This document shows positions 36,263 through 45,108 of a stretch of 64,000 nucleotides of DNA, piece by piece. Every line of letters begins with the position of its first letter. Positions within the stretch are counted from its first letter, which is position 1. Position numbers and translations under genes: made by a program. The stretch spans positions 124,001-188,000 of the forward strand of contig NZ_JBEXAC010000001.1 in the NCBI RefSeq assembly GCF_040567655.1, read 5' to 3'. The notes beneath the pieces are model-generated. The model was not told the origin of the DNA. It did not search any database and was given only the letters and a program-made list of their open reading frames with translations. Source of the stretch: Chitinophaga sp. H8 (GTDB lineage Bacteria; Bacteroidota; Bacteroidia; Chitinophagales; Chitinophagaceae).

Positions 36263-36883
36263 ATGTATACACCTAAATATAATCAGGAAAAAGATTGGAA
36301 TACCATTGCTGCATTTATCCGGGAAAACAGTTTTGCGATGCTGGTGAATACAGCCCCGGATGGGGTACCACTGGCCACACATCTGCCCGTGGAACTGGTA
36401 GAGAAAACGGCCGGAGAATTTGTATTGCAAGGGCATATTGCAAAGATTAATCCACAGTGGGAATCCTTTACAACCGGCACTACGCTGGTGGTTTTTACTG
36501 CACCGCATGCCTATATTTCCTCCTCCTGGTATGAAAAAGATAAGATCCCTACGTGGAATTATATAGCCATACATGTATATGGCCAGATCCGTATTCAGGA
36601 AACAGCAGAACTGCAGCATTCACTGGAGCAACTGATGAACCGGTATGAGGCTGCCTCTGCCCATCCGGTGCATATGCGGGATATTGATGACAAAACCCTG
36701 CATAATAACCTGAAAGCTATTGTTGGGTTTGAACTGACCATTACGGAAGTGAATGCACGGTATAAGCTGAGCCAGAACAGAAACGACCGGGATTATGCCA
36801 GTGTGGTTACACACCTGAAAGAAGCGGGAGGGGAAAATGCATTGCAGATAGCTGCAGAAATGGAAAAACGGAGAAAGTTATAA
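36263..36883 (+). CDS. PaiB-family FMN-binding protein
   Basis: The 206-residue protein matches the PaiB/FMN-binding split-barrel family: MYTPKYNQEKDWNTIAAFIRENSFAMLVN at the start, THLPVEL, then the diagnostic SSSWYEKDKIPTWNYIAIHVYGQI (about 87-110) and a LKAIVGFELTITEVNARYKLSQNR segment. Bacillus PaiB was described as a negative regulator with PaiA, but the fold is that of flavin reductases and heme-utilisation proteins, so an enzymatic role is as likely. It lies 10 bp behind the lipoprotein gene. Confidence 0.9.
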   Translation: MYTPKYNQEKDWNTIAAFIRENSFAMLVNTAPDGVPLATHLPVELVEKTAGEFVLQGHIAKINPQWESFTTGTTLVVFTAPHAYISSSWYEKDKIPTWNYIAIHVYGQIRIQETAELQHSLEQLMNRYEAASAHPVHMRDIDDKTLHNNLKAIVGFELTITEVNARYKLSQNRNDRDYASVVTHLKEAGGENALQIAAEMEKRRKL

Positions 36884-36900
36884 ATATCAGGTACCGGAAT

Positions 36901-36938
36901 AAAACGGGGTACACTTTAACTGAAGTGTACCCCGTTTT
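36901..36938. terminator. bidirectional terminator between PaiB-like and Gfo/Idh/MocA genes
   Basis: Perfect 16-bp inverted repeat (36901-36916 with 36923-36938), a 6-nt loop, A-run at left and T-run at right, between converging genes. Confidence 0.92.
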
Positions 36939-36957
36939 TTATAAAGAAAATAACCGC

Positions 36958-38325
36958 TTAGAGGGTAAATACTTTACCTCCCACCATTACTTCCTGTGTT
37001 GCTTCATCAAAGGTGGCCTTCATGCCGGTACGATAAGCTGCATTACCCATGATCAGCGCAATAGAATGTGAATAAGCTGCTTCGATAGGTGCATTGGGCT
37101 GTTTGCGGGAACGTACACTTTCCATCCAGTTGCGTACATGCGCATTCGTGAGGCTGTCGCCACCTGTATTGGCGCTGGTTGCAGCTTTTGATTCTTCTGA
37201 AGAAAGCATCATTTCAGGTAATAGATTGGCATGCATGCCCATTTCCTTAGCTTCTTTTTCTGTTAATCCACCGGTAGGACTTATTTTATTGTTAGCCATA
37301 TCTATTGTACCGCCATTGGAGAAATACACTTCCTTGGTACCACCGGCAGAATTATGGAAGCGGGAGCTGTACATTACCTGGAATCCGCTTTTAGGATCAT
37401 TTTCAGGACCATATTCAAATACAGCGGTGAGCGTATCCGGATTGGCACGGCCATCTTTCCACATGTAGATACCACCATTGGCCACTGCGCTGCGGGGATG
37501 TTTTAAGCCGCTGAACCAGTGTACGGTATCAATCTGGTGAGTCATCCACTGGCCGAAGATACCGGAAGAATAAGGCCAGAAGAGGCGGTATTCCAGGTAT
37601 TTGCGGGGATCCCAGCTATCTTTCGGACGTCCGGCCAGGAAGCGCTTCCAGTCGGTGTCAGATTCTTTAATGGAGCCTACCAGTTCCGGGCGGCGCCATC
37701 TTCCGGGTTGGTTCACGTTCCAGGTCATTTCCACCATCGTGATAGGCCCGAATTTACCTTCCTGGATGAATTTGGCAGCAGCATGATAGCTTGGTCCGCT
37801 ACGGCGCTGGGTACCCACCTGCATGATCTTGCCGGAAGCTTTTACCGCTTTGAATGCATTGCGGGCATCTTCCATGGTTTCTGCAAAGGGCTTTTCGCTG
37901 TATACGTCGCATTTATTTTTTACTGCTTCAATGGTATGATAAGCATGTTGGAAATCGGCGGAGGCAATGATCACTGCATCCAGGTTTTTAATACGGTACA
38001 GCTCGTCATTGTTTACGCAGGCCTGTACGCTATGTCCTGTTTTTTGTTCCAGAAAGGCTTTCCCTTCATTACGGCGGCGGTTCCATATGTCAGACACTGC
38101 AATGAGGTCGAAGTTGAGTTCCTTGTTGTTATTAAAAAAGCAAGGAAGGAGTGCCTGCCGTGCACGGTCAGAAAATCCTACCAGCCCTACGTTTACACGG
38201 TCATTAGCACCCATGATACGGGCATAGCTACTGGCGGGCATGCCCATGGCACTAAGCGTAATGCCGGCTCCTGCCAGCAAAGACTGCTGCAGAAACTCCC
38301 TGCGCGATTTTTTAGGTAATGTCAT
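36958..38325 (-). CDS. Tat-exported Gfo/Idh/MocA family oxidoreductase
   Basis: The 455-residue precursor begins with a twin-arginine signal (KKSRREFLQQSLLAGAG, then a hydrophobic stretch to about residue 35), so it probably folds with NAD(P) in the cytoplasm and is exported. The nucleotide-binding fold follows (VNVGLVGFSDRARQALLPC) with the DVYSEKPFAETMEDA segment holding the family EKP motif. A C-terminal substrate domain follows. Exported members of this family include sugar oxidoreductases and GH109 glycosidases. It lies 56 bp downstream of the TIM-barrel sugar isomerase gene in the same direction. Confidence 0.9.
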   Translation of the reverse strand: MTLPKKSRREFLQQSLLAGAGITLSAMGMPASSYARIMGANDRVNVGLVGFSDRARQALLPCFFNNNKELNFDLIAVSDIWNRRRNEGKAFLEQKTGHSVQACVNNDELYRIKNLDAVIIASADFQHAYHTIEAVKNKCDVYSEKPFAETMEDARNAFKAVKASGKIMQVGTQRRSGPSYHAAAKFIQEGKFGPITMVEMTWNVNQPGRWRRPELVGSIKESDTDWKRFLAGRPKDSWDPRKYLEYRLFWPYSSGIFGQWMTHQIDTVHWFSGLKHPRSAVANGGIYMWKDGRANPDTLTAVFEYGPENDPKSGFQVMYSSRFHNSAGGTKEVYFSNGGTIDMANNKISPTGGLTEKEAKEMGMHANLLPEMMLSSEESKAATSANTGGDSLTNAHVRNWMESVRSRKQPNAPIEAAYSHSIALIMGNAAYRTGMKATFDEATQEVMVGGKVFTL

Positions 38326-38381
38326 GCTATTTTAAGTTTAAAGGTTTTAACGGATTTGAACAGGTATCCCGGAAGTATCAG

Positions 38382-39242
38382 CTATTTACCATATACTTCT
38401 TCCAGCTGGGCTTTTAAATATGCCGTAGCGGGCTGTATTTCGGTAGCTAAGGTGCCCCACCGGCATTCCATCATGATACGTCCCTGAAAATTGATCTTTT
38501 TAAGGGCGGCCAGGTAGGGTTTAAAATCATCTCCCATTACGCCAGGCGCGGTCCTTTTCTCTTTTTCCGCAATATGGCAATGTACAATGTTGCCCCTGGC
38601 CTTTTCTATATGGGCAGCAGGTTCATTTTCCCGGAGCATATGATAGATATCTACGGTGAGTTTAAAATTAGGATGGCGCACCGCATTTACGATCTCATTT
38701 CCTTCTTCGATGGAGTTGACGAAGTTCGTTTCGGAAGCGTTAAGGTTTTCCATGGCGATCATACAGTCATATTTTGCTGCAACTACTGCCATTTTGCGGG
38801 CCAGTTTGATAAAAGCTTTTTTGGCTGTGGCGTGGTCTACGCCGTCAGGTATTTTACGGGCGCCTCCGCTACCCAGCACAATCAGCCGGATGCCGGCTAT
38901 TTTGGCCCGTTGCATCACAGAGTCTACATATCCAAGTACCCGTTTTTCATTTACATCCGGCCCGATTACCTTGATTTCGGCCGGAATAAACAGGTTGCAG
39001 GTCTGTATTTTGGTGGCGGCATTTTTTAAAATAGACAGCCGGCTGTTGAATACGTCCTCACTCACCGAAGGCGCCAGCATTTTTCTAACGGTTTCTTCTA
39101 TATACTCCAGGCCTGTAGCATGTACCAGACTATCGTTTTCATAAGAAGAGCAGATGCCAAGTGCAGGTATCTTACTTTGTGCATTCGATTGCAAAAAGGG
39201 AGAGAACGTCAGGCATAAGAGTAAAAAGAGACAACTTTTCAT
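38382..39242 (-). CDS. exported sugar phosphate isomerase/epimerase-like TIM-barrel protein
   Basis: The 286-residue precursor has a signal peptide (about 1-21, ending FLQSNAQ) and an AP endonuclease-2/xylose isomerase-like barrel. Probable metal ligands are in AMENLNASETNF, LTVDIYHMLREN, IVHCHIAEKEKR and MMECRWG, that is Glu, Asp/His, His and Glu in the usual order. With the exported oxidoreductase behind it, it may process a sugar in the periplasm. Substrate unknown. Confidence 0.85.
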   Translation of the reverse strand: MKSCLFLLLCLTFSPFLQSNAQSKIPALGICSSYENDSLVHATGLEYIEETVRKMLAPSVSEDVFNSRLSILKNAATKIQTCNLFIPAEIKVIGPDVNEKRVLGYVDSVMQRAKIAGIRLIVLGSGGARKIPDGVDHATAKKAFIKLARKMAVVAAKYDCMIAMENLNASETNFVNSIEEGNEIVNAVRHPNFKLTVDIYHMLRENEPAAHIEKARGNIVHCHIAEKEKRTAPGVMGDDFKPYLAALKKINFQGRIMMECRWGTLATEIQPATAYLKAQLEEVYGK

Positions 39243-39474
39243 ACACGGGAATAATAAATTGGCTAAATAAGAATTGTGCCCGAAAAGTTAGTGACTTAAT
39301 CTGAAAAATCAAAGAAAATACCTGAACTTTAGCCTGGAGTCAAAATAGATCACCTGCCAATAGGTAGCATATTGCTGGCTATCCCGGTAAAATAAATGAC
39401 CGCCGGCAGCCCTGAATTATCTATGCTCATTTATTTCAATATGTTTCAGTCACCTGGCATTGCTTAAGTTTCCT

Positions 39475-39482
39475 TAACTTTG
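39475..39482 (+). promoter_or_regulatory. -7 promoter box of pyrF
   Basis: TAACTTTG matches TAnnTTTG, 20 bp before the ATG at 39503; a TTG lies 12 nt further upstream, closer than the usual -33 spacing. Confidence 0.5.
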
Positions 39483-39502
39483 CGCCCCAAATTTAACCGA
39501 TT

Positions 39503-40327
39503 ATGAACCGACAGGAATTGGTGAATCTTATCAGGGAAAAGCAATCTTATTTATGTGTGGGCTTAGATACAGACATTCATAAGATTCCTAAGCACCTGCT
39601 TTCACACCCCGATCCGATATTTGCTTTCAACAAGGCAATTATCGATGCTACCAGGGATTTATGTGTAGCCTATAAGATCAACACGGCTTTTTACGAATGC
39701 ATGGGTATCCGTGGATGGGAGAGTTTACAACGTACTGTAGATTATATCCCTTCCGGCATTTTTACCATTGCTGATGCCAAACGTGGCGATATCGGCAATA
39801 CTGCCACCCAATACGCGAAAACATTTTTTGAAACCTACCGCTTTGATGCGGTGACGGTAGCGCCATATATGGGAAAAGACAGTGTGGAACCATTCCTCGC
39901 TTTCAGCGAAAAATGGGCAATCGTGCTGGGGCTTACCTCGAATGAAGGCAGTAAAGACTTTCAGATGCAGCGGGTAGGGGAAGGATACCTGTATGAAAAA
40001 GTGCTGAAAACTACCATGGAGTGGGGCACACCAGATAATCTCATGTTTGTGATAGGGGCCACCCAAACCGCACAACTGGGAGAAATCCGTAAACTGGTAC
40101 CGCATCATTTTTTCCTCGTACCAGGTGTAGGGGCACAAGGTGGTAGCCTGAAAGATATCTCTGCTGTTGCCATGAATGCGGATTGCGGGCTGCTGGTAAA
40201 TGCCAGCCGGGCAGTGATCTATGCGGGCAACGGAGAAGATTTTGCACAGGATGCCCGCCGTGCTGCACAGGAATACCAGCAGGAAATGGCTGCATACCTG
40301 GCCGAAAAACTTGCCGTAAAACAATAA
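39503..40327 (+). CDS. pyrF: orotidine 5'-phosphate decarboxylase (long form)
   Basis: Last step of UMP synthesis. The 274-residue protein is the longer type-2 form: it starts MNRQELVNLIREKQSYLCVGLDTDIHKIP and has the catalytic FTIADAKRGDIGNTATQYAKT (about 91-111) with the Asp-Lys-Asp array. LGLTSNEGSKDFQ, FLVPGVGAQGGSLKD and NASRAVIYAG follow. It stands alone with its own promoter and terminator. Confidence 0.97.
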   Translation: MNRQELVNLIREKQSYLCVGLDTDIHKIPKHLLSHPDPIFAFNKAIIDATRDLCVAYKINTAFYECMGIRGWESLQRTVDYIPSGIFTIADAKRGDIGNTATQYAKTFFETYRFDAVTVAPYMGKDSVEPFLAFSEKWAIVLGLTSNEGSKDFQMQRVGEGYLYEKVLKTTMEWGTPDNLMFVIGATQTAQLGEIRKLVPHHFFLVPGVGAQGGSLKDISAVAMNADCGLLVNASRAVIYAGNGEDFAQDARRAAQEYQQEMAAYLAEKLAVKQ

Positions 40328-40347
40328 TAACACCTTCTAAAAATAAG

Positions 40348-40396
40348 AAGCAGTTGGTTACCGGAGCAATGATCCAGGCACCAACTGCTTTTCTTT
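40348..40396. terminator. terminator between converging pyrF and susD-like genes
   Basis: Perfect 11-bp stem (40348-40358 with 40380-40390), a 21-nt loop and a T-rich tract on the plus strand. Confidence 0.78.
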
Positions 40397-40423
40397 TATA
40401 GGGATTGTTGTAACGTCAGCTGA

Positions 40424-41722
40424 TTAAAAGTCCGGGTCCTTGGGCGTATTGGGATTGTTATCCCTTTCAGCAAACGGATAGGGAAACAGGTTCCTTTTAC
40501 GTTCCGTCAGCGGACGATCAAACCGGCGCATATCTTCCAGTTTTAAACCGGACATAAACAACTCAATGCATCGGTTCCGGTAGATCTGTACCAGCAGATC
40601 GTTTTCATTAATCGGACCGGTGATTTCCGGTAAGCCGGCCCCCACACCAAATATATCCGCGGATGCTTGTTTGGTAACTACCAGGTTCAGGGTCTTTAGC
40701 CCATTATCCACATCATGTTGTCTGGCATAACACTCTGCTTTGATCAGCAGCATTTCACCGGGTAAATAAATGGGAATAGGTGCCAGGTTGGCTGCTCCAA
40801 ACCCGTTGATCCGGTACCGTGGGGCAATAGTTGTATTGAGCGTAGTGTAAAAAGGAACACGCTTGTCGCTCAGATCAGGCTGGATGCCTACGGGCAGTCC
40901 CAACGTAGAGTCCAGTGGTTGAAATACGTTATTGGTGGAAGTAGCGGTTTCAAAAATTGGATTCAGGAATACCGGATCAAAATTGAAAACAGACTTTTTG
41001 GTAAGGTCCACTTTATCGGCGGTGGCCAATGCCTGGGTATAATCCCCAATATAAAGTGCATAACGGGCTTTTAATGCCAGGAGGGTATTGGGGATATCAA
41101 TCCCTGCCGGAATATTGGTCAGGAAGGCCGGGCTGATAGCATTGGCATTTACTGCGGCAATCGCCTCGTCGAGTAAGGCAATGGCCTGCTTAAATCCTTC
41201 TTTCCTGTCAATAAATCCTACATTTTGCCCAATCCCTTCCGGTACTTCCGGCCAGAACATAGACATGGTTCCTATGGACAGCGCTTTAAAAATACTGGTG
41301 TAAGCCAACAAACCACTGGCATAACCTTTATCAGTCAGTTTTTGTGCATAACTGATCACATTGTTGGCATCAAAAACAATTTTGTTGCTGGCAGACCATA
41401 CATTTAACAGAATGGTATTGGTGCCGTCCACACTGCCACCACCTGTGTTGAGCTGGTTTTCCGGCAGGTTGCCCACATTGAGCAACCGGAGCTCAAAGGT
41501 GGTAAATCCATTGGCGGCTACCAGGTTGTAATAAGTACCTGCCCGGTTGGTAGCGTACTTTTTTTGTAACCCTACCGCAATACCGGTTACTGCCTGCGGA
41601 CTGGACAGCGCCAGGTCGTCCCGCACCGTGGAAGGATCTGTATAATCCTTTTTGCAGGAGGCGGCGGGCAGTATGGCTGCAATGATAAATATAGCAGAGA
41701 TCCTTTTGAATGATCGTTTCAT
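40424..41722 (-). CDS. SusD/RagB-family outer membrane nutrient-binding lipoprotein
   Basis: Surface lipoprotein that caps a SusC transporter. The 432-residue precursor has a lipoprotein signal (MKRSFKRISAIFIIAAILPAASC, lipobox PAASC) and a helical TPR-like SusD architecture. The C-terminal region includes YRINGFGAANLAPIPIYLPGEMLLIKAECYARQHD and IYRNRCIELFMSGLKLEDMRRFDRPL, both typical. It follows the SusC-like gene by 18 bp in the same direction. It is shorter than many SusD proteins (about 500), so the ligand may be small. Confidence 0.94.
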   Translation of the reverse strand: MKRSFKRISAIFIIAAILPAASCKKDYTDPSTVRDDLALSSPQAVTGIAVGLQKKYATNRAGTYYNLVAANGFTTFELRLLNVGNLPENQLNTGGGSVDGTNTILLNVWSASNKIVFDANNVISYAQKLTDKGYASGLLAYTSIFKALSIGTMSMFWPEVPEGIGQNVGFIDRKEGFKQAIALLDEAIAAVNANAISPAFLTNIPAGIDIPNTLLALKARYALYIGDYTQALATADKVDLTKKSVFNFDPVFLNPIFETATSTNNVFQPLDSTLGLPVGIQPDLSDKRVPFYTTLNTTIAPRYRINGFGAANLAPIPIYLPGEMLLIKAECYARQHDVDNGLKTLNLVVTKQASADIFGVGAGLPEITGPINENDLLVQIYRNRCIELFMSGLKLEDMRRFDRPLTERKRNLFPYPFAERDNNPNTPKDPDF

Positions 41723-41740
41723 ACATTACTTTTTTTACAG

Positions 41741-44700
41741 TTAAAATTTAGCAGCAATGCCTACACTAAATGTTCTGGGGGCTGGTACAGCTCCAAAATC
41801 AATTCCTCTTAAAATAGCGCTCTGCCCGGCTGCATTAATTTCGGGATCATATCCCTTGTATTTATCCCAGGAGATCAGGTTCCTGCCACTTAAACTGAAG
41901 GTAAGATCACTGAACCCCTTTATACGGCCCAGGCTGTAACCAAGGTATACTTCTCTTAGCTTAATGAAAGAACCATTGTCTATCCTCCATTCTTCTGTAT
42001 TATATACACCGGCAATATATCCTCTGGGCAGTTGTCCAAGATCTTCCTGTTCTGCTACCGTACCATTGCCCACACCCTGACGGGTTTTAAAATCGGCATT
42101 GAACACGTCATTGCCTCTTACCGCATCCAGTTGTATACGAACGTTCAGCTTCTTGTAGGAGAACTCATTGGTAAGCGAAGCGGTGAAATCCGGATTAGGG
42201 TCGCCGATAATTCTGCGAAGGGTAGTACCGGTGGGTAATCCATCGGCATCACGCTGAGGGGTATACGAGAGTGCGCTGTTTTGTATACCTTTTTCCAATT
42301 GCGGTATGCCTGCCTTGTTGGTCAGTATATTGCCGTTAGCATCCCTGGCAAAAAAGGTACCGTAGAATACACCGATCGGATATCCTTCCAGGATGGCTAC
42401 CGGTGCTCCGCCATTGGTATTAAACAGGGTGAGTGCCTGTCCTATTTTTACCGCTTTATTCCTGTTCCGGTTAAAGATGGCAGTGGCATTCCATTGAAAG
42501 TCTTTATTCCGTACAGGTACCAGATTTAACACTACTTCAAACCCTTTGTTTTCCAATGATCCCAGATTATTGCGGTAATTGGAATAGCCGGTAGTGGGCG
42601 CTACAATACGGTTGATCAGGAGGTCCTGTACCTTTTTGATGTAGTAGTTAAATTGCAGGGAAATGCGGTTGTCTGCAAAAGTCATATCGGTACCAAGTTC
42701 CAGTTCTTTCTGTCCTTCCGGTCCCATCGCAAGATTAGCTAAAGTAGGACTGCCCGTCAGGGATATTTTTCCATTGAAGGCATTGGTGAGGTAAGAGTTA
42801 AACCGTTCGTATGCACCGATAGCGGTAAGGTTTCCGGATTCTCCATAGGCTACCCTTAACTTCATCAGGTTCCACCAGTTGTTAATACTGGCGTTTTTCC
42901 AGTAATCGGCTTCAGACAAAACATAACTACCACTGGCTTTTACATATAGCTGGTTACGTTCTTTCTCGCCAAATACAGAGGAGCCATCCATACGCAACGC
43001 ACCGGTCAGGAACAGCTGGTTTTTATACTTCAGGTTTTCCTGGATATAGGCACCTGATATGGATATTTCGGTTCTGCTGTCTGCACTGGGCAGTATTGTA
43101 CTGGCGCTGTTCACTGTTTCTACAAAAGGGGCCAGTCCACGTCCCTGTGCCAGGGTGTACTGGTTCTTTTCGTATTGTTGTGAATAACCTACCTGTGTAG
43201 TAGAGGTGAGGTCTGAGGTAATATCCCAGTTGTAAGTGGCATTTATTTCATGGTTGATCTGGAAAAAAAGATCAGTGGCTGCACTGGCATATCCATTCTG
43301 GGTAGCATCCAGGGTAGGACCACCACCAAAGAAGGCATTGCTGACGTTATATGCGTAGGGTGGCATAAAAGTAGATCCCCGCTGGCTGTAATTATCTATA
43401 CCCAGGTTGTAATCCAGGGTAAGGTTTTTAATGGGCCGGTATTTAAGTCCGGCATTGGCCAGTACGCGGTTGGTTTCCTGTTTTTGTTTCAGGTCTTCTA
43501 TCACGGACACGGGGTTTACCCTGCCGCGTTCTCCTACTGCTTTCAGATTGCCCACAGCATCCCGTGCAAAAATATCATGGAAGTTGCCCAGAATGGTAAT
43601 GGAATTGATGGGCGAATAAAAGGAGTTGCCATCCGGCTTTTCATTAGCCCCGCTGTTTACATAGTTTAGCCCTGCACGGAAACTCAGTTTATCGTTCAGT
43701 GTCTGATCCAGGTTAATACGGAAGGCATAGCGCTGAAAATCGGTGTTTTTGATAATCCCCTGATTATACATGTAGGAAGCAGAAGCATAGTACTTCGTTT
43801 TATCCTTTCCTCCGCTTACGGATACATTATTATCTGTACCTACGCCGGTACGGAAGATGTAATCCTGGTAATCATACCGGGTTACGGGGGTGGTAGTGGT
43901 CAGGGAGGGGTCCAGGATATCCTGTGTTTGTGTATCTACAGAACCACCAAATTTGATGGGCGCGCGGTTTACCTTCAGTTTTTTCCGGAGCTGGTTCACA
44001 TTGAAATTGGTAGAAAAGCTCACTACCGGTGCACCGCTGCTGCCTCTTTTGGTGAAGATCTGTATCACCCCGGCATTGGCACGGGAACCATAGATAGCTG
44101 CCGCCGCTGCACCATTCAATACTTCTATTCTTTCAATGTCGGCAGGGTTGATATCCACCATCCTGCTTTGCCCCAGGGTACCTACAAAATTATTACCGCC
44201 GTTGATAGCTCCACCAGGGCCGTCATAAGAATTGGAGGTATTGGTTACCCGGTTGGTAGCATTGTTGACAATAATACCATCCACAATATACAATGGATCG
44301 GTAGATCCGAGGATGGTGTTGGTACCCCTGAGTTTTACGGAAATTCCACCTGCAGGATCACCGGAGTTCTGGGATATCTGTGCTCCGGCAGTTTTGCCTT
44401 GCAGTGCGGCTAAGGCATTGCCGGTAGCTCCTTTGGTGAGCTGGTCCGATTTAACGGTACTGATGTAACTGCCCAGTTGTTTACGGGTGGTACCTTCACT
44501 GGTACCGGTTACAACAATTTCATCCAGGCCCAGGGCATCTTCTTTCAGGGAAGTGCTGACGGTATACGTGGTGGCATCGCCTACCTGCAAGGGCACTTCA
44601 CGGGTACCAAAACCCACGCTGGAAAACCGGAGGATGTAAGCGCCGGGTTTTAATACAGCATTCAGGTTGTACTTCCCTTCCGCATCTGTGGCAGTACCCT

Positions 44701-44872
44701 GACTGGTGGTTTTTACCTGCACGGTAATGCCGGGTAATCCTTTGCCGTCGGGGCCGGTAACGCTTCCGCTGATGCGAACTTGCCCGGCAGCTATCTGGGC
44801 ACTGAGAGTGCCGGTCAGCAACACGAGGAAAAGAAGTGGCCATTTCCACGGTTTGAATAACTGTGTGTTCAT
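41741..44872 (-). CDS. SusC/RagA-family TonB-dependent outer membrane transporter
   Basis: The 1043-residue protein has a signal peptide (about 1-30), a carboxypeptidase-like regulatory domain (about 32-105; VRISGSVTGPDGKGLPGITVQV) and the DEIVVTGT TonB-box region. A plug with ALAALQGKTAGAQISQNSG and TDPLYIVDGIIVNN, and a large C-terminal beta-barrel ending in APRTFSVGIAAKF, complete it. There is no extra N-terminal STN domain, so control by an ECF sigma/anti-sigma pair is not expected. It lies directly upstream of the SusD gene. No glycoside hydrolase, peptidase or sulfatase lies within the adjacent genes to reveal the substrate. Confidence 0.96.
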   Translation of the reverse strand: MNTQLFKPWKWPLLFLVLLTGTLSAQIAAGQVRISGSVTGPDGKGLPGITVQVKTTSQGTATDAEGKYNLNAVLKPGAYILRFSSVGFGTREVPLQVGDATTYTVSTSLKEDALGLDEIVVTGTSEGTTRKQLGSYISTVKSDQLTKGATGNALAALQGKTAGAQISQNSGDPAGGISVKLRGTNTILGSTDPLYIVDGIIVNNATNRVTNTSNSYDGPGGAINGGNNFVGTLGQSRMVDINPADIERIEVLNGAAAAAIYGSRANAGVIQIFTKRGSSGAPVVSFSTNFNVNQLRKKLKVNRAPIKFGGSVDTQTQDILDPSLTTTTPVTRYDYQDYIFRTGVGTDNNVSVSGGKDKTKYYASASYMYNQGIIKNTDFQRYAFRINLDQTLNDKLSFRAGLNYVNSGANEKPDGNSFYSPINSITILGNFHDIFARDAVGNLKAVGERGRVNPVSVIEDLKQKQETNRVLANAGLKYRPIKNLTLDYNLGIDNYSQRGSTFMPPYAYNVSNAFFGGGPTLDATQNGYASAATDLFFQINHEINATYNWDITSDLTSTTQVGYSQQYEKNQYTLAQGRGLAPFVETVNSASTILPSADSRTEISISGAYIQENLKYKNQLFLTGALRMDGSSVFGEKERNQLYVKASGSYVLSEADYWKNASINNWWNLMKLRVAYGESGNLTAIGAYERFNSYLTNAFNGKISLTGSPTLANLAMGPEGQKELELGTDMTFADNRISLQFNYYIKKVQDLLINRIVAPTTGYSNYRNNLGSLENKGFEVVLNLVPVRNKDFQWNATAIFNRNRNKAVKIGQALTLFNTNGGAPVAILEGYPIGVFYGTFFARDANGNILTNKAGIPQLEKGIQNSALSYTPQRDADGLPTGTTLRRIIGDPNPDFTASLTNEFSYKKLNVRIQLDAVRGNDVFNADFKTRQGVGNGTVAEQEDLGQLPRGYIAGVYNTEEWRIDNGSFIKLREVYLGYSLGRIKGFSDLTFSLSGRNLISWDKYKGYDPEINAAGQSAILRGIDFGAVPAPRTFSVGIAAKF

Positions 44873-44924
44873 AAACAGGTTTTTGATGTGAATAACAGAG
44901 GTTAATAAAAGTGATGGCTATACG

Positions 44925-45054
44925 TAAGTATTAATTTTTATGCTGTTGTGTGAATGCCGGTAAGTTGAATAACAAAATAAATAGTACGTGATGACCCTGC
45001 TTAAGTATTAATTTTTTGCTGATGGCTGAATGCCCGTAGTATGAATAACAAAAA
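44925..45054. repeat. two imperfect copies of a ~52-bp element upstream of the susC-like gene
   Basis: Copies at 44925-44977 and 45002-45054 are offset by 77 bp. They share TAAGTATTAATTTTT at one end, a TGAATGCC block in the middle and TGAATAACAAAA at the other end, with small changes between. A partial copy (TGAATAACA) is at 44889-44897. The copies fill the gap between the DeoR-type regulator and the susC start, so they are candidate operators or leader-RNA elements. Confidence 0.78.
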
Positions 45055-45108
45055 TGATAACAAGTAATGGTGCTGTCTGTCCTTTGATGATGTCCGTTGT
45101 TGAATACC

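Noticed and set aside
37519..38319. 266-codon plus-strand open frame
   Set aside because: It lies opposite the Gfo/Idh/MocA gene, has no family signature and no promoter; an antisense shadow of a well-supported gene.
44925..45054. Target-site duplications or an insertion sequence remnant
   Set aside because: Copies are imperfect, regularly spaced, carry no terminal inverted repeats and no transposase fragment lies between them.
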